A stretch of 15,781 nucleotides of DNA from JAYZQT01 sp036136335 (lineage in GTDB: Bacteria > Pseudomonadota > Alphaproteobacteria > MPNO01 > UBA830), in assembly GCA_036136335.1 (NCBI GenBank), contig JAYZQT010000050.1, positions 1 to 15,781 on the forward strand. The letters are read 5' to 3'. Shown here one piece after another: positions 1 to 7,182 of the stretch. Positions within the stretch are counted from its first letter, which is position 1; every line of letters begins with the position of its first letter. The translations under genes and the position numbers were made by a program. Under the pieces are notes generated by a model, which was not told the origin of the DNA, ran no database searches, and was given only the letters and a program-made list of their open reading frames with translations.

Positions 1-49
1 AGATGAATAATGCGACACACCCGAAGAACACTCAATCATTTTATTCCTG

Positions 50-95
50 TTACCCACAGCTGAACACTTTTTCCCGGGGATAACCACGGGGATAA
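50..95. other. cluster of DnaA-box-like 9-mers
   Basis: The sequence at 50-58 differs by one base from the consensus DnaA box TTATCCACA. Two identical 9-mers, CGGGGATAA at 75-83 and 87-95, match the reverse complement of the consensus at 7 of 9 positions. They sit on a 12-base tandem spacing. This lies beyond the 3' end of the flavin oxidoreductase gene and close to the window edge. Whether it is part of a replication origin, a DnaA-titration or regulatory site, or chance cannot be decided from here. Confidence 0.3.
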
Positions 96-124
96 ATACA
101 TACCCAGCCGTATGGAAGCGACAG

Positions 125-143
125 AACCAGAGATTGTCCGGTT
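125..143 (-). terminator. hairpin just past the flavin oxidoreductase stop codon
   Basis: On the minus strand the arms AACCGGA and TCTGGTT form a 7-base-pair stem with one G-T pair and a 5-base loop. The stem begins 4 bases after the stop codon. No T-run follows, so it is not a textbook intrinsic terminator. It may instead protect the 3' end of the mRNA or act with Rho. Confidence 0.35.
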
Positions 144-146
144 ATC

Positions 147-1235
147 CTACTCTGCAGGTTTAAAAAAACCGGCCGCTGCGTATTGTTTCGGCCATTGATG
201 ATTTTCTACATCTAGGGTTTTTGCGGCGTGGTGGGCGAAGTAGGGGTCAAAAAGTTGACCTTTCGCCATGCAACATAGATCGGCTTTACCTTCCTCTATC
301 ACAGCGTTGATCTGTTTTGGGCCGCCAACATTACCGACGGTCATGGTTAAGATGCCTGACTCCTTGCGAATGCGTTCGCTAAATGGTGTCTGGAATAGGC
401 CTTCGACGTGCGGACGCGGGTCATTGGTTACATTACCGCTAGAGACATCAAGTACGTCGAGCCCTTCTCCCTTCATCATCTTTCCTATTTGAACGGCGTC
501 GTCCACCTCTATCCCGCCTTCAACCCAGTCGTACGCCGATATCCGCATTGAGATAGGTTTCTCGTCTGGCCAGTTGGCGCGGATGCCGCGGAATACCGAA
601 ACTGGAAATCGCATACGATTTTCTAGCGGACCGCCGAAGGAATCATTACGAGTATTTGCCAAAGGGGAAATAAAACTCGAAATAAGATAACCATGTCCAC
701 CATGGATTTCGATCATGTCGAAACCGGCCTCATCTGCCCAACGTGCCCCCTGCGAAAAGGCCTCTATCAGGCGTTCCATGTCGTCCTCGGTCATTTGGTC
801 GGGGACCTGGCTCTCCGGCGAAAACGGAATTGGAGAGGGTGCCATAATTTTCCACGCATGCTCTTCAGGCAGGGGGCTGCCACCTTTCCAGGATACATCA
901 CAGCTGGCCTTGCGACCCGCGTGTGCCAGTTGAATGGCTATCTTGGCGTCGGTGTGCTCGTGCACGAAGTCAACCACACGCTTCCATGCCTGGACGTGCC
1001 CTGGTTTGTACATTCCCGCGCAGCCTGGTGAAATGCGACCTTCTGGCGAGATGTTCGTCATTTCTGAAATGACTAGCCCGGTCCCACCGATGGCGCGGCT
1101 TCCCAGATGCACCAGATGCCAATCGTTCACCATGCCGTCCACGGCCGAATACTGGCACATGGGAGACATCACAAGTCGGTTCGCGAGGGTCATGCCGCGA
1201 ATGGAGAGGGGAGTGAACATCGAATTTTGAGACAT
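147..1235 (-). CDS. NADH:flavin oxidoreductase / old yellow enzyme family protein
   Basis: Predicted soluble FMN-dependent TIM-barrel oxidoreductase of about 362 residues, of the class that reduces activated C=C bonds. Visible family marks: SPMCQYS near residues 24-30, with the Cys typical of YqjM-like members; IQLAHAGRK near 101-109; the substrate-anchoring pair H178 and H181 in IHGGHGY; the run SPLANTRNDSFGG near 190-202; and ISAYDWVEGG near 232-241. The overall wording, including the C-terminal WPKQY, is closest in my memory to the oxidoreductase half of anthraniloyl-CoA monooxygenase, standing here alone. In the FMN-phosphate region the usual GR pair reads AK (residues 324-325). I chose the ATG at 1235. 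A GTG at 1268 would add 11 residues but has no ribosome-binding site, and family members normally begin a few residues before the FTPLSIRG motif. It lies about 50 bases after the hydrolase/NTF2 gene on the same strand, probably in one operon. The true substrate is unknown. Confidence 0.9.
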   Translation of the reverse strand: MSQNSMFTPLSIRGMTLANRLVMSPMCQYSAVDGMVNDWHLVHLGSRAIGGTGLVISEMTNISPEGRISPGCAGMYKPGHVQAWKRVVDFVHEHTDAKIAIQLAHAGRKASCDVSWKGGSPLPEEHAWKIMAPSPIPFSPESQVPDQMTEDDMERLIEAFSQGARWADEAGFDMIEIHGGHGYLISSFISPLANTRNDSFGGPLENRMRFPVSVFRGIRANWPDEKPISMRISAYDWVEGGIEVDDAVQIGKMMKGEGLDVLDVSSGNVTNDPRPHVEGLFQTPFSERIRKESGILTMTVGNVGGPKQINAVIEEGKADLCCMAKGQLFDPYFAHHAAKTLDVENHQWPKQYAAAGFFKPAE

Positions 1236-1286
1236 TTTCGGCTTTCTTAAAGCGTCTGGGGTTGTCACTTGGTTTTTGGCGGAGAG

Positions 1287-2438
1287 TCAGACAGGTTTGT
1301 CCTGGCTTTCGTCCCAGGTATCTTTCATAAATATGTTGGATGGCAGATCTACATCAAGCACTTTACGAGCGGCCTCAGCACCAGCAACAGGTAAATGGTC
1401 TGCATCCAAGACACCAATCTGTTTTAAAGCCGACCCCTGATCCCAGTAAATGTGTTCGTGACAGACTTTGTCGCCACGGAATTTTACAATCAGTACCGTT
1501 GCCAGTTCGACAAACTGCTGTGTTGGGGGAATGCCTGGGAAATATCGGTCCAGAATCTGATCGTGCTTGAAGCGCACAACCAGTTCCATTACGACCCGGT
1601 CGGGGCCGGGTGTATGCGACACCGTGATGCTGTTGCGGTCACGGGAGTTCTGGTTAACAAAATGATATTTGTAGAAGTGTTTAAGCATGTCGTGTCCGAT
1701 ACCACCCGCGAGGGTAGCAACATGGTTCACGTAGGGATCTTCAATCATCGTCGCCATGGTCGCATCTACATCTCGGGTCTCAAATTCATGACGAACATGT
1801 TCTGCAAATAACTCCACATAGTCGTAATAGGGCCCCACCATCCGACGCACCAATTCCAATGTGCGGGTGTGTGCAAGACTGTCCACTCGATGATCAAATG
1901 TGGGCTCCCCCTTCAAAGAAAACGCTGGACAGGCTTCTGGCCAGACATAAACGCGCGAGCCATTTGTTGAATCGATGATTGTTCTGGCTGTTTCTATCTC
2001 AATATCAGTATTCGTGGTGTTTTGTGTTCCAAATTGAAATACCACTGGACACTCGGTGACCGCAGGTGCCCGATATGTGGGCAAATTGGACGCGTCAAAC
2101 GACACGATAGCGTTAAAACTCGCGGCTACGTGTAGTACCGCGGCAACCACGCTTCCGTGTGCGACGCAAACCAGACCATTCACGCAATCTTTACGAGACG
2201 AGAGAGTATTTGCGGCGTTTATTACATCATCTGGTTCAAACTTTCCCTTTAGTCCGAGAACTGCATACCCTTCCTGAGCGAAAAGGCGGACACGATGTAA
2301 CAGAGAATTTTCAGATACATCCGCGTCGCAAACCAATAGCAAACCGGGTCCGGTCCCGGAATCGTTTACGGCGAAATACCCAACCTCGTTTTGACCGAGC
2401 ATTTCAAGCGCAATTTCCTCTATGGATGTGGTCTGCAT
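1287..2438 (-). CDS. dienelactone-hydrolase-like (degenerate) and NTF2/SnoaL-like two-domain protein
   Basis: 383 residues. Residues 28-197 resemble a dienelactone hydrolase (alpha/beta hydrolase fold). Residues 200-345 are an NTF2/SnoaL-like domain with the recognisable stretches HFYKYHF (254-260), DRYFPGIPPT (297-306) and HEHIYWDQGSALKQIG (327-342), followed by VAGAEAARKVLD (351-362). The hydrolase half appears catalytically dead. The nucleophile-elbow Cys/Ser position reads Ala (A93 in VCVAHGS), the position of the catalytic His in the usual GHAF motif reads CPAF, and the acid position is also changed. No signal peptide is visible. The start at 2438 has a strong GGAGG five bases upstream. 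A longer open frame back to 2609 runs through tRNA-Thr and is not real. Homologues with this domain pair are often labelled carboxymethylenebutenolidase or ester cyclase. The flavin oxidoreductase gene follows in the same direction, which suggests a shared catabolic task. Function unproven. Confidence 0.8.
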   Translation of the reverse strand: MQTTSIEEIALEMLGQNEVGYFAVNDSGTGPGLLLVCDADVSENSLLHRVRLFAQEGYAVLGLKGKFEPDDVINAANTLSSRKDCVNGLVCVAHGSVVAAVLHVAASFNAIVSFDASNLPTYRAPAVTECPVVFQFGTQNTTNTDIEIETARTIIDSTNGSRVYVWPEACPAFSLKGEPTFDHRVDSLAHTRTLELVRRMVGPYYDYVELFAEHVRHEFETRDVDATMATMIEDPYVNHVATLAGGIGHDMLKHFYKYHFVNQNSRDRNSITVSHTPGPDRVVMELVVRFKHDQILDRYFPGIPPTQQFVELATVLIVKFRGDKVCHEHIYWDQGSALKQIGVLDADHLPVAGAEAARKVLDVDLPSNIFMKDTWDESQDKPV

Positions 2439-2443
2439 CGCAT

Positions 2444-2448
2444 CCTCC
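2444..2448 (-). promoter_or_regulatory. ribosome-binding site fixing the start at 2438
   Basis: A GGAGG on the minus strand lies 5 bases before the ATG at 2438. It excludes the in-frame ATG at 2459 and the long extension through the upstream tRNA as likely starts. Confidence 0.75.
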
Positions 2449-2497
2449 GGTCCCAACATCAAATCATGCAAGAGTAAGCGTGACGATTGTGCAGAAT

Positions 2498-2572
2498 TGG
2501 TGCCGCCGGACAGAATCGAACTGTCGGCCCCACCCTTACCAAGGGTGTGCTCTACCCCTGAGCTACGGCGGC
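2498..2572 (-). tRNA. tRNA-Thr (anticodon GGT)
   Basis: 75 bases including an encoded CCA. The acceptor arm GCCGCCG pairs perfectly with CGGCGGC, followed by discriminator A. TA at positions 8-9 leads into the D-arm (GCTC...GAGC). The anticodon stem CACCC/GGGTG encloses TTGGTAA, giving anticodon GGT and therefore threonine (codon ACC, also ACT). The T-arm is GACAG-TTCGATT-CTGTC. A sigma70-type promoter lies just upstream. The hydrolase/NTF2 gene begins 59 bases after its 3' end with no terminator-like hairpin and T-run between them, so the two may share a transcript. Confidence 0.97.
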
Positions 2573-2587
2573 AGACCAAGCGCGGGG

Positions 2588-2616
2588 CACAATGCCACTG
2601 AAGATTCAAATGTCAA
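2588..2616 (-). promoter_or_regulatory. putative promoter of tRNA-Thr
   Basis: On the minus strand there is a perfect TTGACA (-35, at 2611-2616). It is followed after 16-17 bases by a weak -10 (CATTGT at 2589-2594, or ATTGTG in the register one base further downstream). A GC-rich discriminator then precedes the tRNA 5' end at 2572. The arrangement suits a stable-RNA promoter. The -10 match is poor. Confidence 0.5.
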
Positions 2617-2650
2617 CTGCTCCCATCATTCTGTATAGATATAAATTGCC

Positions 2651-2806
2651 ATGACCAAAGCAAAAGATACCTATGCTGAGAAAAAGGAGGAACGCCTTGC
2701 ACGTGCAGCAATAGCGTTGCGTGAAAACCTGCGCAGGCGCAAGGAGCAAGCCCGGGCCCGCGAAAGGCCTGGTGAACAAGAAAATAAACCGGATAGCGAC
2801 AAATAA
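2651..2806 (+). CDS. small basic, charged helical protein upstream of murA
   Basis: 51 residues, very rich in Lys, Arg, Glu and Ala. It has a predicted amphipathic helix or short coiled coil over residues 8-40, with the signature RENLRRRKEQARARER, and a charged C-terminal tail. It has no membrane segment and no signal peptide. From memory, short proteins with an LRENL(R/K)RRKxQARAR pattern are common just upstream of murA in alphaproteobacteria. This supports it as a real gene despite its size and the lack of a clear ribosome-binding site. A TATA-rich stretch 10-17 bases before the ATG could be a promoter -10 giving a nearly leaderless mRNA. Its function is unknown. The highly charged helix could bind RNA, ribosome or DNA, which is speculation. 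Confidence 0.7.
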   Translation: MTKAKDTYAEKKEERLARAAIALRENLRRRKEQARARERPGEQENKPDSDK

Positions 2807-2920
2807 CGACGGGTACTGGCAAATCCTAGTGTTCGGCGATATACCTCTGGCCCTGTCAAACTCGAAACCAGAATAATTCGCCGATTTTCTGAAGAAACCG
2901 AACAACCCGGCAATTGAGTC

Positions 2921-4198
2921 ATGGATCAAATTATCATTCAGGGCGGAAAGCAGTTGTCCGGCGAGATAGCGATTAGTGGCGCTAAGAACGCTGCATTGCC
3001 ACTTATGGCCGCGAGTCTTTTGAGCACGGAGCCCCTTACACTTCTTAACCTGCCGCAGCTAACAGATGTTGTTACGATGTCAAACCTTCTGGAGCAGCAC
3101 GGCGTCTCGGTTAAACCGGTGCAAACCGACAGTTTCAGAAATACCCTTCGCCTAAATGGTTCGGGGGTTAATAATACCGTTGCGCCATACGACCTTGTTA
3201 GGCGCATGCGGGCGTCTGTTCTGGTTCTTGGACCACTTCTGGCCCGTTTTGGAGAGGCAAAGGTCTCGCTTCCGGGCGGTTGTGCGATAGGAACTCGGCC
3301 GATCGATCTTCACATTCGTGGACTGGAACAACTTGGAGCGAAATTTGAATTAGACGGCGGATACGTAACAGCCAAGGCGTTCGATGGTCTCACTGGTGGA
3401 AGATTTGTATTTCCGACTGTTTCGGTCGGAGCGACTGAAAACCTAATGATGGCGGCCACGCTCGCGGCTGGCGAGACAACCCTATTCAATGCAGCCCGTG
3501 AACCGGAAGTCACGGATCTTGCGCGTTGCCTCGTTTCCATGGGTGCAAATATTGATGGGATAGGCTCTGACAGGCTGACTATCCAAGGAACTGATAGTCT
3601 ACACGCCGCTGAACATGCAGTTGTCGGCGACCGTATCGAAGCGGGTACATATGCCATGGCGGCTGCAATTACCGGGGGCGAAGTCGTTCTCAAAGGTGTG
3701 CCGACCGGCTTGCTCAATTCCGTTTTTAAAGTATTGACGGACGTTGGACTCGAAATTTGTGACCTCTCGGACAAAGTTCGTGTTTGCGTGGGGAGCAGAG
3801 GTCTTCAGGGTATTGATGTAATGACCGAGCCATTTCCCGGATTTCCCACGGACTTGCAGGCCCAGTTTATGGCGTTGATGTCGGTTTCTGGTGGCACCGC
3901 CATGATCACAGAAACAATATTTGAAAACCGCTTTATGCACGTTCCGGAACTGGAACGGATGGGAGCTAATGTTAATGTCTTTGGAGCGTCGGCGGAGGTG
4001 CGCGGAGTGGAGCATCTTAGGGGCGCGGAAGTAATGGCTACGGATCTCAGGGCCTCTTCGTCTCTTGTTTTGGCTGCTTTGGCGGCAAGGGGTGAAACGT
4101 TAATACGACGCGTATATCATCTGGATCGTGGTTACGAGCGGATCGAACATAAACTCGCTTCATGCGGCGCGGTCATCGAACGAATTACTGGAGAGTAG
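2921..4198 (+). CDS. murA: UDP-N-acetylglucosamine 1-carboxyvinyltransferase MurA
   Basis: Cytoplasmic enzyme of the first committed step of peptidoglycan synthesis. It transfers enolpyruvate from phosphoenolpyruvate to UDP-GlcNAc. 425 residues, close to the usual 417-420. The inverse alpha/beta barrel family is clear from SGAKNAALP (K22 and N23, substrate contacts) and the active-site loop LPGGCAIGTRP, which has Cys at 121. That Cys is the residue attacked by fosfomycin, so the enzyme is of the sensitive type by sequence. FPGFPTDLQAQF carries the catalytic Asp at about 311. The C-terminus has the expected RVYHLDRGYERIE. The ribosome-binding site is weak. It begins 114 bases after the small basic protein and is followed 15 bases later by the DUF2948 gene, consistent with one transcript. 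Confidence 0.98.
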   Translation: MDQIIIQGGKQLSGEIAISGAKNAALPLMAASLLSTEPLTLLNLPQLTDVVTMSNLLEQHGVSVKPVQTDSFRNTLRLNGSGVNNTVAPYDLVRRMRASVLVLGPLLARFGEAKVSLPGGCAIGTRPIDLHIRGLEQLGAKFELDGGYVTAKAFDGLTGGRFVFPTVSVGATENLMMAATLAAGETTLFNAAREPEVTDLARCLVSMGANIDGIGSDRLTIQGTDSLHAAEHAVVGDRIEAGTYAMAAAITGGEVVLKGVPTGLLNSVFKVLTDVGLEICDLSDKVRVCVGSRGLQGIDVMTEPFPGFPTDLQAQFMALMSVSGGTAMITETIFENRFMHVPELERMGANVNVFGASAEVRGVEHLRGAEVMATDLRASSSLVLAALAARGETLIRRVYHLDRGYERIEHKLASCGAVIERITGE

Positions 4199-4213
4199 GG
4201 GAGTGTTTCCTTG

Positions 4214-4663
4214 ATGTCTCATGGGCCTCTGAAGTTGGCCGCTACGGATCCTGACGATATCTCAGTGTTGTCGGCATTACTTCAGGATTCGATCATTCCG
4301 GTTAGTGAAATGATCTATCTGGTGACAGAGTGCAGATTTGTACTGGTCGCGAACCGTTTTCGATGGGAAGCATCAAATTATGCGAAAATGTCTGGAATAT
4401 CATTCGAACGCGTCAGGTGTGGAGTATCTTTCGATCGGGTCAACAAGGTCTATCGGCGGAATATTGATCTGCGGGATCAAAGCCGGGAGCTTGATCTGCT
4501 GGCGCTTGAGGCGACAAGCGAGTATGTAGACCTGATTTTTGCGGGTAATGCTGCGATCCGACTTCACGTAGAACGAATACTCTGCCACGCAGAGGACTTC
4601 GGGGAGACATGGCAAACCCAGTTAAGGCCCGAACATGAACTGGGTGATGCGACTGAAAATTAG
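4214..4663 (+). CDS. DUF2948 family protein
   Basis: 149 residues. Recognised by order and wording as the DUF2948 family, which in alphaproteobacteria sits between murA and the his genes. Marks include LKLAATDPDDISVLSALLQDS near the N-terminus (residues 6-26), MIYL.....FVLVANRFRWE around 33-52, and a C-terminal INL/IDL-type helix region with HVERILCHAEDFGE near 117-130. It is soluble, without a signal peptide or membrane segment. No enzymatic motif is visible and the family's function is not known. The ATG at 4214 is preferred. A TTG three bases earlier (4211) is also spaced suitably from the GGGGAG at 4198-4203. The hisG gene follows 29 bases later. Confidence 0.85.
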   Translation: MSHGPLKLAATDPDDISVLSALLQDSIIPVSEMIYLVTECRFVLVANRFRWEASNYAKMSGISFERVRCGVSFDRVNKVYRRNIDLRDQSRELDLLALEATSEYVDLIFAGNAAIRLHVERILCHAEDFGETWQTQLRPEHELGDATEN

Positions 4664-4692
4664 CCGTGTCGCTGGAATTCCAGTAGGAGAAA

Positions 4693-5361
4693 ATGATGAC
4701 GGTTGCTAAAGACCGACTGCGACTGGCGGTGCCTCGTGGCCGCATTTTGGAAGAGGTTTTGCCTTTGCTCGCCCGAGTTGGTATTGAGCCAGAAAAATCG
4801 TTTTTCGATCCGCACGAGCGAAAACTTGAATTCAAAACGAATGTACGAAATCTGTCGATTCTGAGAGTAAGATCTTTTGACATCGTTACGTTTGTGGCTT
4901 TCGGTGCAGCCCAATTGGGAATCGCCGGCCGGGATGTGTTACTCGAGTTTGATTTTCCCGAAGTTTATGCGCCGCTCGATTTGAGGATTGGGGCGTGCCG
5001 TATGGTCGTTGCTGAATCTAAGGATTATCGCGAGCAGGATGATCCGGCTCAATGGAGCCATGTACGCATTGCCACGAAATATCCAAAAATTACACGCCAG
5101 TATTTTGCTGCCAGAGGTGTTCAGGCCGAATGTGTGAAGTTGAACGGGGCGATGGAAATTGCGCCATCGCTCGGTCTTTGTCGGCGAATTGTAGACCTTG
5201 TTTCTACGGGTTCTACATTAAAAGCGAACGGATTGGTCGAGGTTGAGGTAATTGAAAAAATTACCTCGAAACTAATAGTAAACCGGGCAGCGATGAAAAC
5301 CCGGCCGGACGAAATCCTTGATTGGATAGGACATTTCAGGGAGGCTTTGGATGCCGCTTAG
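4693..5361 (+). CDS. hisG: ATP phosphoribosyltransferase catalytic subunit, short form
   Basis: First step of histidine biosynthesis: ATP plus PRPP gives phosphoribosyl-ATP. The 222-residue length marks the short HisG form, which lacks the C-terminal regulatory domain. That form normally works in a complex with HisZ, which is not in this window. Visible motifs: LAVPRGRI (11-18), FGAAQLGIAGRDVL (70-83) and the PRPP-binding loop DLVSTGSTLKANGL (168-181). Two adjacent ATG codons are possible; AGGAG at 4684-4688 is better spaced from the second (4696) than from the first. The 3' end overlaps hisD by 11 bases, implying coupled translation. Confidence 0.96.
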   Translation: MMTVAKDRLRLAVPRGRILEEVLPLLARVGIEPEKSFFDPHERKLEFKTNVRNLSILRVRSFDIVTFVAFGAAQLGIAGRDVLLEFDFPEVYAPLDLRIGACRMVVAESKDYREQDDPAQWSHVRIATKYPKITRQYFAARGVQAECVKLNGAMEIAPSLGLCRRIVDLVSTGSTLKANGLVEVEVIEKITSKLIVNRAAMKTRPDEILDWIGHFREALDAA

Positions 5362-6649
5362 ATTGACTGCAACAGACCCGAACTTCGAATTAGAATTTTC
5401 CGAATATGTCAGTCGGAGGCGTGATGTTGCAAGCGATGTCGCAGATGTCGTAACACAAATTATTTCTGGGGTCCGCACCCGTCAGGACGCGGCACTACTT
5501 GAATATTCAAAAAAATTTGACCGGCTGGACCTTGTTTCGGGTAGTCAACTGCGTTTGACTGGCGATGAGATTGACAAGGCAGCGGGTGCCGCTCGCAAGG
5601 ATGCAATAGCAGCGTTAGAGCGCGCATCCGCGCGTATCGAAACGTTTCATGAACAGCAAATACCTGAAGGATTTGACTACACAGACCAACAGGGAGTCCG
5701 GCTCGGCGCAAGATGGACACCGTTGGGGGCGGTGGGCATTTATGTACCTGGTGGCACAGCCGCTTACCCTAGTTCCGTTTTGATGAACGCTATTCCTGCA
5801 AAGGTCGCGGGAGTTGAACGCATTGTCATGGCCGTGCCCACACCAGAGGGTCAGATCAGCCCTTTGGTATTCGCTGCGGCGCGAATGGCTGGTGTCGATG
5901 AAATATACCGAATTGGGGGGGCTCAGGCCATAGCCGCTTTTGCCTATGGGACGGAGACGGTTGCTCCTGTAGATAAAATTACCGGACCTGGAAATGCCTA
6001 CGTTGCAGAAGCAAAGCGTCAGGTTTTTGGCCGGGTCGGTATTGATATGGTTGCCGGACCATCAGAAATCCTGGTCGTGGCGGATTCCGAAAATGATCCC
6101 TCCTGGGTAGCGGCTGACCTGCTGTCTCAAGCAGAACACGATCGGTCTTCCCAATCCGTTCTTATTACCGACAGCGGTGCGCTGGCCGATGCGGTGGCTG
6201 ATGCGGTGCAGAAATATCTATCGATGTTGCCCCGGGGCGATATTGCCCAAGAAAGCTGGGAGCGACACGGTGCGATTGTATTAGTCAGAGATATCAGGGA
6301 CGCCGTACCTTTGATAAATAGGATCGCGCCCGAACACCTTGAGCTGGCCTTGGAGGCGCCAAATACACTGGTTGATAGAGTAACCAATGCCGGTGCAATT
6401 TTTCTGGGACGGTATACACCTGAAGCAATTGGTGATTACGTGGGCGGTCCCAATCATATTCTACCAACTGCAGGCAGTGCCCGGTTTGCATCAGGTTTGA
6501 GCACCGCCGATTTCATGAAACGAACAACATATGTCGGGTGTGACGAATTCGCATTCGACCGGATTGGCCCTGACGCGGTAACCTTGGCTGAAGCAGAAGG
6601 TATGGATGCCCATGCACTTTCGCTCTCCTTGCGTTTAAACCGCCCCTGA
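5351..6649 (+). CDS. hisD: histidinol dehydrogenase
   Basis: Zinc enzyme for the last two steps of histidine synthesis, oxidising L-histidinol to histidine with two NAD+. 432 residues, the normal length. The expected active-site residues are all present: zinc ligands Q260, H263 (LLSQAEHD), D362 (GDYVGGPNH) and H421 (MDAHALSLS), and the catalytic pair E328-H329 (IAPEHLEL). Also clear are the NAD-site stretch GIYVPGGTAAYPS (129-141) and KITGPGNAYVAEAKR (209-223). Its ATG lies within the end of hisG with AGGGAGG upstream, so hisG and hisD are translationally coupled. The UPF0262 gene begins 5 bases after the stop. Confidence 0.98.
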   Translation: MPLRLTATDPNFELEFSEYVSRRRDVASDVADVVTQIISGVRTRQDAALLEYSKKFDRLDLVSGSQLRLTGDEIDKAAGAARKDAIAALERASARIETFHEQQIPEGFDYTDQQGVRLGARWTPLGAVGIYVPGGTAAYPSSVLMNAIPAKVAGVERIVMAVPTPEGQISPLVFAAARMAGVDEIYRIGGAQAIAAFAYGTETVAPVDKITGPGNAYVAEAKRQVFGRVGIDMVAGPSEILVVADSENDPSWVAADLLSQAEHDRSSQSVLITDSGALADAVADAVQKYLSMLPRGDIAQESWERHGAIVLVRDIRDAVPLINRIAPEHLELALEAPNTLVDRVTNAGAIFLGRYTPEAIGDYVGGPNHILPTAGSARFASGLSTADFMKRTTYVGCDEFAFDRIGPDAVTLAEAEGMDAHALSLSLRLNRP

Positions 6650-6654
6650 AAACA

Positions 6655-7149
6655 ATGGTGGTAAGTGTTTGTGTGTCCGAGGAGAAAAAAAGATTATTCG
6701 ATGTCAGCCTTGAAGACCAAAACTTTGGCTCTAATACTCCAAAAAACGAACATGAACGCCGGGTAGCGATATCAGACCTACTAAAGGAAAACCGCTTTTG
6801 GGTGATTGGTGACAACCGGGGTCCATATTCTTTACGGCTATTGCGGGAAGACAACCGCCTCAATTTCGAGATCACTGCGGCGGAAGGTTCCCCTGTATCC
6901 GAAGTCCCGGTCTCTCTTGGCCGTTTGAGGAAAATAATTCGTGATTATTCCGCCATTTGTGAAACTTATTACGGCGCGATCAAAACAACAACGCCAGCAA
7001 AATTAGAGGTGATAGACATGGGTCGGCGAGGGCTCCATGACGAGGCTGCTGCGTTGTTGCGCGGCAAACTTGAAAAGTGGGTTGATATTGATCAGCGGAC
7101 TGCACGAGGACTTTTTACGCTGATTTGTGTATTGTACGCGCGGACCTGA
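6655..7149 (+). CDS. UPF0262 family protein
   Basis: 164 residues. Recognised as UPF0262 from the combination RLFDVSLED near 13-21, EHERRVAISDLLKENRF near 32-48, GPYSLRLLREDNRLNFEI near 56-73, the central SLGRLRKIIRDYSAICETYY near 87-106, and the C-terminal MGRRGLHDEAAALL...LEKWVDIDQRTARGLFTLICVL. The family is confined largely to alphaproteobacteria, usually next to hisD. Its function is unknown. It is soluble, with no signal peptide. The start at 6655 is uncertain. It has no good ribosome-binding site, and the GAGGAG at about 6679 lies inside the gene without a usable start codon after it. In many relatives a low-molecular-weight phosphotyrosine phosphatase gene follows; here it does not. 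Confidence 0.88.
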   Translation: MVVSVCVSEEKKRLFDVSLEDQNFGSNTPKNEHERRVAISDLLKENRFWVIGDNRGPYSLRLLREDNRLNFEITAAEGSPVSEVPVSLGRLRKIIRDYSAICETYYGAIKTTTPAKLEVIDMGRRGLHDEAAALLRGKLEKWVDIDQRTARGLFTLICVLYART

Positions 7150-7182
7150 CTAAGCATAACTCGATATAGTTACGGAGTTTTC

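Noticed and set aside
2439..2609. In-frame N-terminal extension of the hydrolase/NTF2 protein (57 extra residues)
   Set aside because: It translates the whole of tRNA-Thr and the spacer. A strong GGAGG sits before the ATG at 2438 and the domain begins after it.
2159..2638. 159-residue + strand frame running over tRNA-Thr
   Set aside because: Antisense to both the hydrolase/NTF2 gene and the tRNA, and the translation contains the reverse of the tRNA. A shadow frame.
2606..2929. 107-residue minus-strand open frame with hydrophobic stretches
   Set aside because: It lies opposite the small basic protein and the murA leader, and no family resemblance is visible. The + strand frame has coding-like composition and a known position before murA.
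3310..3774. 154-residue minus-strand frame within murA
   Set aside because: Antisense of a fully conserved murA, with no recognisable domain.
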